The notes: a model not told the origin generated them from the letters alone. A stretch of DNA of 64,000 bases from JAEUIV01 sp033763795 (GCA_033763795.1 JANRJV010000011.1:1-64000); one strand, 5' to 3'; positions 35,704-44,888 are shown, counted from the stretch's first letter. Made by a program: numbers and translations.

Positions 35704-37332
35704 ATGATCAAGTTCGCCGTGTACGACCAGGCCGGGCCCGCCAAGGAGATCCCTCTCCACCACTCCTACCTCGTGGGCAAGGAGGACCTCACCGTCCCGG
35801 GCTCGATCGCCTTCGAGAACGGCATGATCGTCTGCCGCAAGCACTCCTCCGAGGCCGCCGCCCTGGGCGTCCAGATCGACGCCGGGCCGCTGGGCCGCCT
35901 CTGCGTCCAGACCTGCCTGCTCCCCGACCGCGAGGAGCCCTACAACCTCTACGTCGAGCTCGCCCGCCACCGCATCATGCTCCTGCTCAACAAGCTCGAG
36001 GAGTGGGCCCTCTCCGACCTCCCCGACACCCACGAGGTCATCACCGGCTTCGAGAAGGCCCGCGAGCTCTTCACCGGCGCCATCGCCACACCCCACGACG
36101 GCAAGGTCGACACCGCCGTCCGCGTCTCGCAGCTCGCCCGCCAGTCGCTCGCCCTGGGCATCGAGGCCGGCGAACGCATGACCCTCCTGCAGGCCGAGCG
36201 CGACCTCGCCCACCGCACCGCGCCCCCGTCGAAAAAATCGCTCTCGCAGCGCCACGCCGAATCGACCATCGCCCTCAGCGACGACACGGAGTGCGACGAG
36301 CCCGCCCGCGCACCCATCGGCTGCACCCTCTACCCCGACCAGTTCTCAGAGCCCCTCCAGAAGATCGTCGCTCGCAGCTTCGACTTCGTCTCCGTCCCCG
36401 CACGCTGGTCCGACATCGAGCGCGAGGAAGGCCAGCGCAACTTCGTCGCCACCGACCGCTGGATCGAGTGGGCCGTCCGAACCGCCAAGCTCCCGGTCTG
36501 CGGCGGGCCGCTCCTCGATCTCTCCGCCCGCGCCCTCCCGCGCTGGCTCATGATCTGGGAGAACGACTACAAGACGCTCCGCGAGCTCGCCTACGAGCAC
36601 CTCAAGGCAGTCGTCACGCGCTACCGCCGCGCCGTCCCGCGCTGGACCGTCATCTCGGGCGTCAACGCCAACATGGAGCTCAACTTCCGCCTCGAGGAGA
36701 TGGTCGACCTCACACGCCTCGCCGTCCTCACCACCAAGAAGCTCCAGCCCGCCGCCACCGTCCTCGTCGAGATCTCGAGCCCCTTCGGCGAGCAGGCCAC
36801 CCACATCGACCGCAGCCTCGCCCCCATCCTCTACGCCGGACTCGTCAAGGAATCGGGCATCAACTTCGACGGCTTCGCCGTCCGCCTCCAGATGGGCGAC
36901 GGCGAGCCCGGCCGCGCCGCCCGCGACCTCATGCAGCTCTCGGCCGTTCTCGACGTCCTCGCGGAGTTCGACAAGCCCATACACATCACCGCCGTCGGCG
37001 CCCCCAGCGTCGCCTTCAAGCCGCCCTCCAGCCAGACCAAGCACCGCTCGCTCTACGCCGACCCGGGATACTGGCACGCCCCCTGGTCGCCCCGCGTGCA
37101 GGCCGAATGGCTCACCAGCGCGGTGACCGTCGCCGCCTCAAAGCCCTGCGTCCAGTCCGTCTGCTGGCAGATGCTCTGGGACTCAGAGAACGCCCCCGAG
37201 ATGCGCGGCGGGGGCGTCATCGCCAGCGACGGCAAGCCCAAGCCCGCCCTCAAGCGCCTCGCCGACACCTGCGCCGCCCTCCGCGCCGGCGCGTCGCCGC
37301 TCAAGCTCCCGCCCGTCGAGGCCGAAGCGTGA
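35704..37332 (+). CDS. GH10-like protein, probably catalytically altered
   Basis: A 542-residue protein without a signal peptide. The N-terminal 190 residues form an alpha/beta region (ENGMIVCRKHSSEAAALGVQID), followed by a TIM-barrel resembling glycoside hydrolase family 10: YPDQFSEPLQKIVARSFDFVSVPARWSDIEREEGQ, WTVISGVNANMEL and ILYAGLVKESGINFDGFAVRLQMGD. In active GH10 xylanases the acid/base motif is W-D-V-x-N-E; here it is WTVISGVNAN. The nucleophile motif I-T-E is here HITAVGAP. Both glutamates seem replaced, so it may bind rather than cleave sugar. Relation to GH10 is inference from layout. It overlaps the next gene by four bases. Confidence 0.55.
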   Translation: MIKFAVYDQAGPAKEIPLHHSYLVGKEDLTVPGSIAFENGMIVCRKHSSEAAALGVQIDAGPLGRLCVQTCLLPDREEPYNLYVELARHRIMLLLNKLEEWALSDLPDTHEVITGFEKARELFTGAIATPHDGKVDTAVRVSQLARQSLALGIEAGERMTLLQAERDLAHRTAPPSKKSLSQRHAESTIALSDDTECDEPARAPIGCTLYPDQFSEPLQKIVARSFDFVSVPARWSDIEREEGQRNFVATDRWIEWAVRTAKLPVCGGPLLDLSARALPRWLMIWENDYKTLRELAYEHLKAVVTRYRRAVPRWTVISGVNANMELNFRLEEMVDLTRLAVLTTKKLQPAATVLVEISSPFGEQATHIDRSLAPILYAGLVKESGINFDGFAVRLQMGDGEPGRAARDLMQLSAVLDVLAEFDKPIHITAVGAPSVAFKPPSSQTKHRSLYADPGYWHAPWSPRVQAEWLTSAVTVAASKPCVQSVCWQMLWDSENAPEMRGGGVIASDGKPKPALKRLADTCAALRAGASPLKLPPVEAEA

Positions 37333-37814
37333 ACGCCCCGCTCCGGGCGCCGGGACGCCGGCCGCTCGATGAGCCCGAAGACTGGACGGCGGGACCGCCG
37401 CGCATCCTCGCCGCGCTCATTCTCGCCGCTGTCGCCGCCGCGTCTCTCCCCGCCGCTTTCATCTCAGCCCCGCTGCGCGAGCCCGCCGCCCCCGCCGCCC
37501 CCGCCGCGCACGCCGAGCGCGCCCGCGCCCAGGACTCCCCGACGCCCGCCGGCTTCCTCATCGACCTCAATCACGCCTCCGCCGCCGAGCTCGAAGCCCT
37601 CCCGCGCATCGGGCCCGCCCTCGCCGAGCGCATCGTTACCCACCGCGCGCAGCACGGCCCGTTCCGCTCGCTCGCCGATCTCGACGCCGTCCCCGGCATC
37701 GGGCCCCGCACGCTCGACGCCCTCCGCGACCACGTCACGCTGGGCCGCGAGCCCGCCGACCGGTCCGCCGCCGCGTCTCCCACGCCCCCCGCGCCCGCGT
37801 ACAGTCACCCCTGA
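37329..37814 (+). CDS. ComEA-like helix-hairpin-helix DNA-binding membrane protein
   Basis: From a GTG that overlaps the previous stop (GTGA), the 161-residue protein has one transmembrane helix (AALILAAVAAASLPAAFI), an Ala/Pro-rich linker, and two helix-hairpin-helix motifs: IDLNHASAAELEALPRIGPALAERIV and DLDAVPGIGPRTLDALRDHV. This is the domain of ComEA, which binds incoming DNA during natural transformation, and of related type II secretion K-like proteins. The overlap makes it translationally coupled to the GH10-like gene. No other competence genes are nearby. Confidence 0.78.
   Translation: MNAPLRAPGRRPLDEPEDWTAGPPRILAALILAAVAAASLPAAFISAPLREPAAPAAPAAHAERARAQDSPTPAGFLIDLNHASAAELEALPRIGPALAERIVTHRAQHGPFRSLADLDAVPGIGPRTLDALRDHVTLGREPADRSAAASPTPPAPAYSHP
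37800..37805 (+). promoter_or_regulatory. -10-like box ahead of mfd
   Basis: TACAGT overlapping the end of the ComEA-like gene, 70 bases before the mfd ATG; same sequence as the leaderless boxes at 62.4 kb but with a leader. Confidence 0.25.
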
Positions 37815-37875
37815 TCCAGAGGACCCCGCCTCCGCAGGCCCGGCGCTCGCGCCGGACCGGTGCGGACGCACGCGC

Positions 37876-40800
37876 ATGCGCACCGACCATCCCCATCTCG
37901 ACCTCATCGCCCAGGACCCCGCCGTCCTCGCGCTCGCCGAGCGTCTCGCAGCGGGCCAGCACACCTCCGCCATCGGCGCCGCAGGCTCTTCGACTGCCTT
38001 CGTCGCCGCCGCCGTCGCCCTGCGGACCGGCGCGCCGGTCGTCCTCGTCGTCGCGCACCTCGACGACGCCGACGAAGCCGCCGACGAGCTCTCCGCCGCC
38101 GGGATAGACGCCATCCGCTTCCCCGCGCTCGAGTATCTCCCGGGCGAGACCGCCGTCAGCCTCGAACTCTTCGCCGAGCGCCTCTCGGTCCTCAGGAGGC
38201 TGCACGCGTCGGACCTGCCCGCCGTTCTCGTCTGCCCCGTGCAGGCCCTCATGCAGGGCGTCCCCCCAAAGGCCCGCATGGACGACCTGCTGCTGACCCT
38301 GCGCGCCGGCCTCAAGATCGCGCCGGCGGCGCTGGTCCGCTGGCTCGACGCCGCGGGATACAAGCGCCTCGACGCCGTCGAGGAACCGGGCGACTTCGCC
38401 GTCCGAGGCGGCATCGTCGACATCTTCCCTCCCGGCGCCATAGGCGACTCCGAGCCATCCGACGCCCAGGGCGCCCAGGGCGCCCCGGACGACTCCGACG
38501 CCCCGCCCCGCCCCCGCTCCCGCCCCTCGGGCCTCTCGGGCTTCCCCGTCCGCGTCGACTTCTTCGGCGATGAGATCGAGTCCATCACCGAGATCGACAC
38601 CGCCACCATGGGCTCGGGCTCGCGCATCGCCGCCGTCGAGCTCGTCGGCGCCCTCACCCCCTCCGCCCAGCAGCAGGACGCGGGAGAGCGCAGCGTGCTC
38701 GAGGCGCTGCCGCGCGGCGCCTGCATCGCGATCATCGCCGAGCTCATCGAGGTCACCGAGCAGGCCCGCGGCTACTACGAGCGCGTCCACGACGCCCGCG
38801 GCGTCTTCGGCCCGCCCGCCGTCATGAAGCTCCTCCGCGAGTCTTCCCGCGCCCTCTGCGAGATCAACCAGTTCACGCAGACCACCAGCCGCGACGGCTC
38901 GCTCATCGAGCTGCCGGCCCGGCCCCTGCCCGAGATCTCGCGCGACGCCGCCGGCGCCGTGCGCGAGCTCGCCGCGCTCAGCGCCGAGGGCCTCGACATC
39001 ACCGTTCTCTGCCAGAAAGAGGGCGAGCTGCACCGATGCCGCGACCTCATCGCCGAGTTCGCGCCCGGCGCGCCCGTCCGCAGCCTCACCTGCTATCTCC
39101 ACCGCGGGTTCATCTGGGAACGCGCCGGCGCCGCCCGCGCCGCCTTCGTCCCGTACCACGAGCTGCTGCACCGCTACAACACCCGCCGCCGCATCCGCCG
39201 GCTCAAGGCGGGCAAGGCAACCGACGCCTTCCTCGAGATCGCCCCGGGCGATTACGTCGTCCACGCCGACCACGGCATCGCCCGCTTCGTCTCGCTCCAG
39301 CAGATCAAGCCCCGCGCCCCCAAGCCCACCGCCGAGCAGCACGCCGAGCAGCTCCTCGCCGCCGTCGGCGCCAAGAACCGCAAGAAGCCCGCCGGGGAAC
39401 CCGCCGCCCCCTCCGAGGAGTTCCTCGTCCTCGAGTTCGCCTCCCGCGCCAAGCTCCACGTCCCCGTCTCGCAGATCGACAAGGTGCAGCGCTACGTGGG
39501 TGGCCACGCGGGCAACCCGCCCCTCTCCACCCTCGGCGGCAAGCGCTGGGAGACGCAGAAAGACCGCGTGCGCGAGAGCGTTCGCGACCTCGCCGCCGAG
39601 CTGCTCCGCGTCCAGGCCGCACGCCAGTCGATGGCAGGCATCCGCTACCCCGACGACACCGCCTGGCAGAAGGAGTTCGAGGCCGAGTTCCCGTACCAGG
39701 AAACCGAGGACCAGCTCGCCTGCCTCCAGGAAATCAAGAAGGACATGCAGCGCGCCCGGCCCATGGACCGCCTGCTCTGCGGCGACGTGGGCTACGGCAA
39801 GACCGAGCTGGCCATCCGCGCCGCGTTCAAGGCCGTCGAGTTCGGCCGGCAGGTCGCCGTCCTCGTTCCCACCACCCTCCTCGCCGAGCAGCACGAGCGC
39901 ACCTTCCGCGAACGCTTCGCCGCTTACCCCTTCCGCATCGAGTCGCTCTCGCGCTTCAAGTCACGCTCGGAGCAGAACGCCGTCCTCGCCGCCGCCCGCA
40001 AGGGGCAGGTCGACGTCCTCATCGGCACCCACCGCCTGCTCTCCAAGGACGTCAAGTTCGCCGACCTGGGACTGGTCGTCATCGACGAGGAGCAGCGTTT
40101 CGGCGTCGAGCACAAGAACACGCTCCTCTCCCTCCGCCTGACCGTCGACGTCCTGACCCTCAGCGCCACCCCCATCCCCCGCACCCTGCACATGTCCATG
40201 CTGGGGCTCCGCGACATCTCCTCGCTCACCACCGCCCCCCTCGACCGCCGCGCCGTCGTCACGGAGGTCCTGCCCTACAACGAGGTCCGCATCCGCCGCG
40301 CCATCGAGCGCGAGCTCTCGCGCGAGGGCCAAGTCTACTTCGTCCACAACCGCGTCCACAACATCAACAGCGTCGCCGACGACGTGCAGAAGCTCGCCCC
40401 GGGCGCCCGCATCGTCGTGGGCCACGGCCAGATGCCCGAGGACGAGCTCGCCCAGGTCATGCACGCCTTCCTCAGCCGGCAGGCGGACATCCTCGTCTCC
40501 ACCACCATCATCGAGAGCGGCATCGACATCCCCACCGCCAACACCATGATCATCAACAACGCCGACCGTTTCGGCCTCGCCGAGCTCCACCAGCTCCGCG
40601 GCCGCGTCGGCCGGTACAAGCACCGCGCCTACTGCTACCTCCTCCTCCCGCCGGATCGGCCGCCCACCGACGTCGCCGTCCGACGCCTCCGCGCCATCGA
40701 GGAGTTCAGCATGCTCGGCGCGGGCTTCAAGATCGCCATGCGCGACCTCGAGATCCGCGGCGCGGGCAACCTCCTCGGCGCCGAGCAGTCGGGCCACATC

Positions 40801-41325
40801 GCCGCCGTCGGCTACGACATGTACTGCCGCCTCCTCGACTCCGCCGCACGCGAGCTCCGCCAGGAGGAGACCGCCGAGCCCGCCGAGACCACCATCGAGA
40901 TCGGCCTGACCGGCGCCGTCCCCAAGACCTACATCTCCAGCGAGCAGCGCCGCCTCGAGGCCTACCGCCGCATCGGCGCCGCCCGCGCCCCAGCCGAGAT
41001 CGCCCAGATCGAGGCCGACCTCGCCAGCGCCTACGGCCCGGTCCCCCAGCCGGTCCGCACCGCACTCGAGCTCGCCTCGCTCCGCATCTCCGCCCGCAGG
41101 CTGGGCGTTCGCTCCATCGCCCTCCACGAACAGGACGTCATCTTCCGCACCGCCGACCCCGACCCCGTAGAGCGCGCCCTCGCCGCCGTTCAGGGCACCG
41201 CCCGCCGCATCACCCCCCGCCCGGGCGAAGCGCTCACCGAGATCTACTACCGCCCGCCACCGGCCTACCTCGAGGGCCCCACGCTGCTCGCCATCCTCCG
41301 CAAGGTCTTCCCCGGCGGGGCCTGA
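37876..41325 (+). CDS. mfd: Transcription-repair coupling factor
   Basis: Removes stalled RNA polymerase at DNA damage and recruits UvrA. The 1149-residue protein has the UvrB-homology region at the N-terminus (FPALEYLPGETAVSLELFAERLSVL), the RNA-polymerase-interaction domain (DYVVHADHGIARFVSLQQ), Walker A GDVGYGKTEL, DEEQRFGVEHK as the DExx box, SATPIPRTLHMSM, the TIIESGIDIPTANTMII motif, and the TRCF C-terminal domain. An acidic-Pro stretch (PSDAQGAQGAPDDSDAPPRP) is inserted near residue 200. With uvrB in the window, two excision-repair genes are about 34 kb apart. Confidence 0.96.
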   Translation: MRTDHPHLDLIAQDPAVLALAERLAAGQHTSAIGAAGSSTAFVAAAVALRTGAPVVLVVAHLDDADEAADELSAAGIDAIRFPALEYLPGETAVSLELFAERLSVLRRLHASDLPAVLVCPVQALMQGVPPKARMDDLLLTLRAGLKIAPAALVRWLDAAGYKRLDAVEEPGDFAVRGGIVDIFPPGAIGDSEPSDAQGAQGAPDDSDAPPRPRSRPSGLSGFPVRVDFFGDEIESITEIDTATMGSGSRIAAVELVGALTPSAQQQDAGERSVLEALPRGACIAIIAELIEVTEQARGYYERVHDARGVFGPPAVMKLLRESSRALCEINQFTQTTSRDGSLIELPARPLPEISRDAAGAVRELAALSAEGLDITVLCQKEGELHRCRDLIAEFAPGAPVRSLTCYLHRGFIWERAGAARAAFVPYHELLHRYNTRRRIRRLKAGKATDAFLEIAPGDYVVHADHGIARFVSLQQIKPRAPKPTAEQHAEQLLAAVGAKNRKKPAGEPAAPSEEFLVLEFASRAKLHVPVSQIDKVQRYVGGHAGNPPLSTLGGKRWETQKDRVRESVRDLAAELLRVQAARQSMAGIRYPDDTAWQKEFEAEFPYQETEDQLACLQEIKKDMQRARPMDRLLCGDVGYGKTELAIRAAFKAVEFGRQVAVLVPTTLLAEQHERTFRERFAAYPFRIESLSRFKSRSEQNAVLAAARKGQVDVLIGTHRLLSKDVKFADLGLVVIDEEQRFGVEHKNTLLSLRLTVDVLTLSATPIPRTLHMSMLGLRDISSLTTAPLDRRAVVTEVLPYNEVRIRRAIERELSREGQVYFVHNRVHNINSVADDVQKLAPGARIVVGHGQMPEDELAQVMHAFLSRQADILVSTTIIESGIDIPTANTMIINNADRFGLAELHQLRGRVGRYKHRAYCYLLLPPDRPPTDVAVRRLRAIEEFSMLGAGFKIAMRDLEIRGAGNLLGAEQSGHIAAVGYDMYCRLLDSAARELRQEETAEPAETTIEIGLTGAVPKTYISSEQRRLEAYRRIGAARAPAEIAQIEADLASAYGPVPQPVRTALELASLRISARRLGVRSIALHEQDVIFRTADPDPVERALAAVQGTARRITPRPGEALTEIYYRPPPAYLEGPTLLAILRKVFPGGA

Positions 41326-41393
41326 GCGCGCCGCCCCGTATCCTGTCCGCCGAACACCACCCTCGGCCCGCGAAACGGAGTGCCACCGCTCAC

Positions 41394-41882
41394 ATGGACA
41401 GAGCCATGATCGAAGCCTACGCCGCCGGCGCCGACGCGCTTGTCGCCGCCATCGCGGACCTCTCGCCGCGCGAGCTCAACGCGCCGCCCCCGCCCGGTGC
41501 GCCCGGCACGTGGACCATCCAGCAAATCGTCGTCCACGTCATGGACTCCGACCTCATCGCCTCGCACCGCATGAAGCGGATCATCGCCGAGCCCAAGCCG
41601 CCGCTGCTCATCGGCTACGACGAAACCTCCTTCGCCCGCCACCTCGGCTACGAGCACCTCGACGCCCGCACCGCCGCCGAGGTCTACCGCCTCAACCGCC
41701 ACATCACCGCCGACATCCTCCGCGCTCTCACCCCCGACGCCTTCGAGCGCTGGGGCGTGCACAACGAGCACGGCAAGGTCACCCTCGCCGAGATGGTCCG
41801 CATGTACACGCACCACGTCGAGCATCACATGCGCTTCGTCCGCCAGAAGCGCCAGCTCCTCGGCGCGCCGATGGAAGCCTGA
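41394..41882 (+). CDS. DinB-like metal-dependent protein
   Basis: A 162-residue four-helix bundle of the DinB superfamily. The three metal-binding histidines are visible in IVVHVMDSD and MYTHHVEHHMRFV. MIEAYAAGADALVAAIADLS and PGTWTIQQIVVH are typical of the DinB_2 group, which includes thiol transferases. The first ATG is at 41394; a second at 41406 is also possible, and no strong ribosome site favours either. It lies 68 bases after mfd and converges on the esterase gene with 19 bases between the stops. Substrate unknown. Confidence 0.8.
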   Translation: MDRAMIEAYAAGADALVAAIADLSPRELNAPPPPGAPGTWTIQQIVVHVMDSDLIASHRMKRIIAEPKPPLLIGYDETSFARHLGYEHLDARTAAEVYRLNRHITADILRALTPDAFERWGVHNEHGKVTLAEMVRMYTHHVEHHMRFVRQKRQLLGAPMEA

Positions 41883-41901
41883 CGCGCCCGCGCCGCCGCG
41901 C

Positions 41902-42762
41902 TCAGCCCGCCAGCCACTTCTGAAGAAACGCCAGCTGCGCGTCCTTCGCCGCGCTCGCCACCCGGCCGAACCCCGCGTGCTCGTTCGGCGCGCCCGTCCG
42001 CTCCCAGGTCTTCAGCTCGACCGTCTCCGCGTCCGCCCCCGCCGCGGCGTACCGCTTCTTCAGCTCCTCGACGAGCGACCGGATCGCCGCGATGGGCACC
42101 CACTCGTCCGCCTCCGAATGCAGCGCCAGCAGCGGGACCGGGCGCCACGCCTCCAGGTGCGCCACCGGGTTGAGCGCCCGCGCCAGCCTCCGCTCCGGGT
42201 CGCGCCCGCCACGCGTCGAGAACGCCACAAAATGGCTCATCATGTCGAAGTCGCCCGCCGTGGCCTCGACCGCCGCGCAGCGGAACGAGTGCGCCCGAGT
42301 CAGCCGCACCAGCGTCACCATGCCCCCCGCGCTCATCCCGCCGATCCCGACCCGCGACAGATCGAACGCCCCGCGCCACCGCGCCTCCCCCAGCGCCTCG
42401 ACCACAGAGTCGACCTCCCGCGCCATCTGCTCCACGATCTCCAGCGTCGCGTCCGACCCCTGCCGCGCCGCGTCGAAGCGCTCGCCGTGGCCCGGGAGGT
42501 CGAGCGCGCACGCCGCGATCCCGCCCCCCGCCGCACGGATCCACCGCAGGTACCGCCCCGGGTCCAGCTCCTTGTTCACCGTGCGCCCGTGCATCCAGAT
42601 CATCACGGGCCGCGCCGCGGGCCGCGCGCCCGCCTCCTGCCATCCGGCCTCGGGATGCGCGAGCAGCGCCGGCACGCCCCCCAAGCTCGCCGTCACCGAC
42701 TGCCGCCGCAGCGCTTCGGGCAGCTCGGCGAACCTCGGATTGATGGCCGCGCCCCCGCTCAA
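41902..42762 (-). CDS. Alpha/beta hydrolase, dienelactone-hydrolase/YjfP-like
   Basis: A serine hydrolase of about 286 residues with the oxyanion region PVMIWMHGRTVNKELD, nucleophile elbow IGGMSAGGMV, a late aspartate in LLALHSEADEWVP and the histidine in GAPNEHAGFG. This order matches dienelactone hydrolase and short-chain esterases such as YjfP. The frame is open far upstream, inside the metallo-hydrolase gene. I chose the TTG at 42762, which overlaps that gene's stop (TTGA) and gives the sequence SGGAAINPRFAELPEALRR; the start is uncertain. It is therefore probably co-translated with the metallo-hydrolase. Confidence 0.8.
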   Translation of the reverse strand: MSGGAAINPRFAELPEALRRQSVTASLGGVPALLAHPEAGWQEAGARPAARPVMIWMHGRTVNKELDPGRYLRWIRAAGGGIAACALDLPGHGERFDAARQGSDATLEIVEQMAREVDSVVEALGEARWRGAFDLSRVGIGGMSAGGMVTLVRLTRAHSFRCAAVEATAGDFDMMSHFVAFSTRGGRDPERRLARALNPVAHLEAWRPVPLLALHSEADEWVPIAAIRSLVEELKKRYAAAGADAETVELKTWERTGAPNEHAGFGRVASAAKDAQLAFLQKWLAG

Positions 42763-43448
42763 CGCAGCTCGCCCCGCACGAACGGGTTCGAGCGCTTCTC
42801 CCGGCCGATGGACGTCTCGGGCCCGTGCCCCGGCAGCACCCGCGTCCGCTCGTCCAGCGCGTAGAGCTTTTCCCGGATCGAGCGCACCAGCAGCGGCCCG
42901 TCGCTCGTCGGGAAGTCGTGCCGCCCGATCGAGCCGGCAAAGAGCGTGTCGCCCACCAGCGCCAGCCCCAGCGCTTCGCACACCAGCGCCACGCCCCCCG
43001 GCGAATGCCCCGGCGTGTGCAGCACGCGCCACCGCGAATCGCCGAGCGTCAGTTCGTCCCCCTCGGCGAGCGTCCGGTCGGGCCCGCCCGTCTCGAAGGG
43101 CTCGCCCAGCGCGGCGCTCAGGTTCAGCCGCGCGTCACCCAGGAACCCCGCCTCCGCCGCGTGAATGACCACGGGCACGCCCGCGAACGCCCGCCGGACT
43201 TCATCCAGCCCGGCGATGTGGTCGATGTGCGCGTGCGTCAGGATCACGAGCTGTGGTCGCAGATCCGCCCCCCGGATCCAGTCGATCAGCTCACCGGGAT
43301 CGAACCCCGCGTCCACGATCCAGCAGCCGCCCCCCGGCTCGCTGACGACGTAGCAGTTGGTCTGGAAGGGCCCCAGCTCAAAGCCCCGGACCGACACCCC
43401 CGTGGCCTCCGCACCGCTCCGTGATCGTCCGCTCTGCTCGCTGGGCAT
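42759..43448 (-). CDS. Metallo-beta-lactamase-fold hydrolase, glyoxalase II-like
   Basis: A 229-residue zinc hydrolase with the HxHxDH motif THAHIDHIAG, a second histidine in HTPGHSPGG, the bridging aspartate in LVGDTLFAGSIGRHD and LPGHGPETSIGREKRSNPF. The last block is typical of the short glyoxalase II-like group that hydrolyses thioesters of glutathione or other thiols. The ATG at 43448 has TACCAT six bases upstream and no ribosome site. It is divergent from the cupin gene, with overlapping -10 boxes, and overlaps the next hydrolase gene by four bases. Confidence 0.9.
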   Translation of the reverse strand: MPSEQSGRSRSGAEATGVSVRGFELGPFQTNCYVVSEPGGGCWIVDAGFDPGELIDWIRGADLRPQLVILTHAHIDHIAGLDEVRRAFAGVPVVIHAAEAGFLGDARLNLSAALGEPFETGGPDRTLAEGDELTLGDSRWRVLHTPGHSPGGVALVCEALGLALVGDTLFAGSIGRHDFPTSDGPLLVRSIREKLYALDERTRVLPGHGPETSIGREKRSNPFVRGELR

Positions 43449-43454
43449 ACCCTC

Positions 43455-43460
43455 ATGGTA
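43455..43460 (-). promoter_or_regulatory. Leaderless -10 box for the metallo-hydrolase gene
   Basis: TACCAT on the minus strand, six bases before the ATG at 43448. It overlaps by two bases a TAGAGT box on the opposite strand. Confidence 0.5.
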
Positions 43461-43464
43461 GAGT
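43459..43464 (+). promoter_or_regulatory. -10 box for the cupin gene
   Basis: TAGAGT, 16 bases before the ATG at 43481, with CGGAGA in the short leader as a ribosome site. Confidence 0.4.
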
Positions 43465-43480
43465 CCGATCGGAGACCCCG

Positions 43481-43846
43481 ATGCTCATCCGCAACATCAA
43501 CGAGGTCGAAGGCAAGCCCGTCCAGATGGACGGCGTCAAGGGCGTCACGATGGCGCTCATGGTGGGTCGCGAACACGGGGCGCCCAACTTCTCGCTCCGC
43601 TCCTTCCGCGTCGAGGCCGGGGGCCACTCGCCGCGCCATTCCCACGACTACGAGCACGAAGTGTTCATCGTCGAGGGCGGCGGCGAGGTCCTGCTCGAGG
43701 GCCAGTACCGCTCCATCAAGCCCGGCGACGTCGTCTTCGTCCCTGCCGATCAGGAGCACCAGTTCCGCGCCGGACCCGCGGGGCTGCGCTTCCTCTGCCT
43801 CGTCCCCGTCTCCCGTAACTGCGGCGAACACACGCCCGGCTCGTGA
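43481..43846 (+). CDS. Cupin-domain protein
   Basis: A 121-residue single-domain cupin. Cupin motif 1 is GGHSPRHSHDYEHEVFIVEGGGEV (two histidines, a glutamate and a third histidine as metal ligands). Motif 2 is PGDVVFVPADQEHQFR with the last histidine. Such proteins bind Fe, Mn or Zn and range from isomerases to dioxygenases or sensors; nothing decides among them here. The N-terminal MLIRNINEVEGKPVQMDGVKG is typical of stand-alone cupins. Divergent from the metallo-hydrolase gene with 32 bases between the start codons. Confidence 0.88.
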   Translation: MLIRNINEVEGKPVQMDGVKGVTMALMVGREHGAPNFSLRSFRVEAGGHSPRHSHDYEHEVFIVEGGGEVLLEGQYRSIKPGDVVFVPADQEHQFRAGPAGLRFLCLVPVSRNCGEHTPGS

Positions 43847-43896
43847 CGCAACGGGCCGCGCCCCCGGTCAGCAGACCGCGCACAAGGAAGGCTGCC

Positions 43897-44868
43897 ATGG
43901 CCACTCCCAGTGAGCCCACCCGAAGGCCCAATCTTCCCTTTATCGCGACCACGCTCTGGTTCCTCATCCTGATCATCGCGGCGCTGATGATCGCCGTGCG
44001 CCCTACGGTCCCCCCGCTGTGGGCCCTGTCGGCGGTCGGGCTGATCGCGCTCTTCATGCCGCTGAGCATGCTGCTGGCCTGGCGCGTGGGCGAGTCGCGG
44101 GGCACCGCCTCGGAAGAGAGCCAGATGGCCGAGCTCATCGAGGCCGTCCGCCGCCAGACCGACGAGGGGGGCCTCTCCGAGGGCGCCAAGCGCGTCATCC
44201 ACCGCCGCCGCGAGCGCGAGCTGCTCCGCCGCGCCATCGAGCAGGACATCCAGGACGAGGACTGGGACGCCGCGATGGTGCTGGTCAAGGAGCTGGCCGA
44301 GCAGTTCGGCTACCGCGCCGACGCCGAGGAGTTCCGCTCGCGCATCGAGCGCGCCCGGGCCCAGACGCTCGACCGCCACGTCGTCGAGGCGCTCGCCGGG
44401 CTCGACGAGATGGTCCGCCGCCGCCAGTGGCCCGAGGCCTACGCCGAGGCCGCCCGCATCCAGCGGCTCTACCCCGAGTCGCACCGCGTCGAGGGCCTGC
44501 GCGCCCGCATCGACCAGAACCGCGAGAGCTACCGCCGCGACCTGGAGCGCCGCTTCCTCCTCGCGGCCGACAAGGACGCCGTCGACGAGGCGATGATGCT
44601 GCTCCAGGAGCTGGACCTCTACCTCACGCCCAGCGAAGCGGCCCCCTATCAGGAGGTCGCGCGGGGCGTGATCGGCAAGCTGCGCGAGAACCTGGGCGTC
44701 CGCTTCAAGCTCGCCGTGCAGGACCATCTGTGGGACGACGCCGTGGGCGTGGGCGAGCAGATCATCACGCAGTTCCCCAACACCCGCATGGCCCAGGAAG
44801 TCCGCGACCTCATGCCCACGCTCCGCGAACGCGCCACGCGCGGCCTGCGCGCCAGCGTCCGCGGCTGA
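43897..44868 (+). CDS. Membrane protein with helical (TPR-like) cytoplasmic domain
   Basis: A 323-residue protein with two transmembrane helices near the N-terminus (FIATTLWFLILIIAALMIAV and ALSAVGLIALFMPLSMLLAW). A long, almost purely helical domain follows, rich in Arg, Glu and Ala (RRRERELLRRAIEQDIQDEDWDAAMVLVKEL, ARIQRLYPESHRVEGLRARI). The spacing of D-W-x-A-A and L-x-x-x-P-x-x repeats recalls tetratricopeptide units. It may be a scaffold. The ATG has an AAGGAAGG ribosome site. It precedes the prpB-like gene by 20 bases, so co-transcription is likely. No family name known. Confidence 0.7.
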   Translation: MATPSEPTRRPNLPFIATTLWFLILIIAALMIAVRPTVPPLWALSAVGLIALFMPLSMLLAWRVGESRGTASEESQMAELIEAVRRQTDEGGLSEGAKRVIHRRRERELLRRAIEQDIQDEDWDAAMVLVKELAEQFGYRADAEEFRSRIERARAQTLDRHVVEALAGLDEMVRRRQWPEAYAEAARIQRLYPESHRVEGLRARIDQNRESYRRDLERRFLLAADKDAVDEAMMLLQELDLYLTPSEAAPYQEVARGVIGKLRENLGVRFKLAVQDHLWDDAVGVGEQIITQFPNTRMAQEVRDLMPTLRERATRGLRASVRG

Positions 44869-44888
44869 TCCTTCCATCACCACACGCC

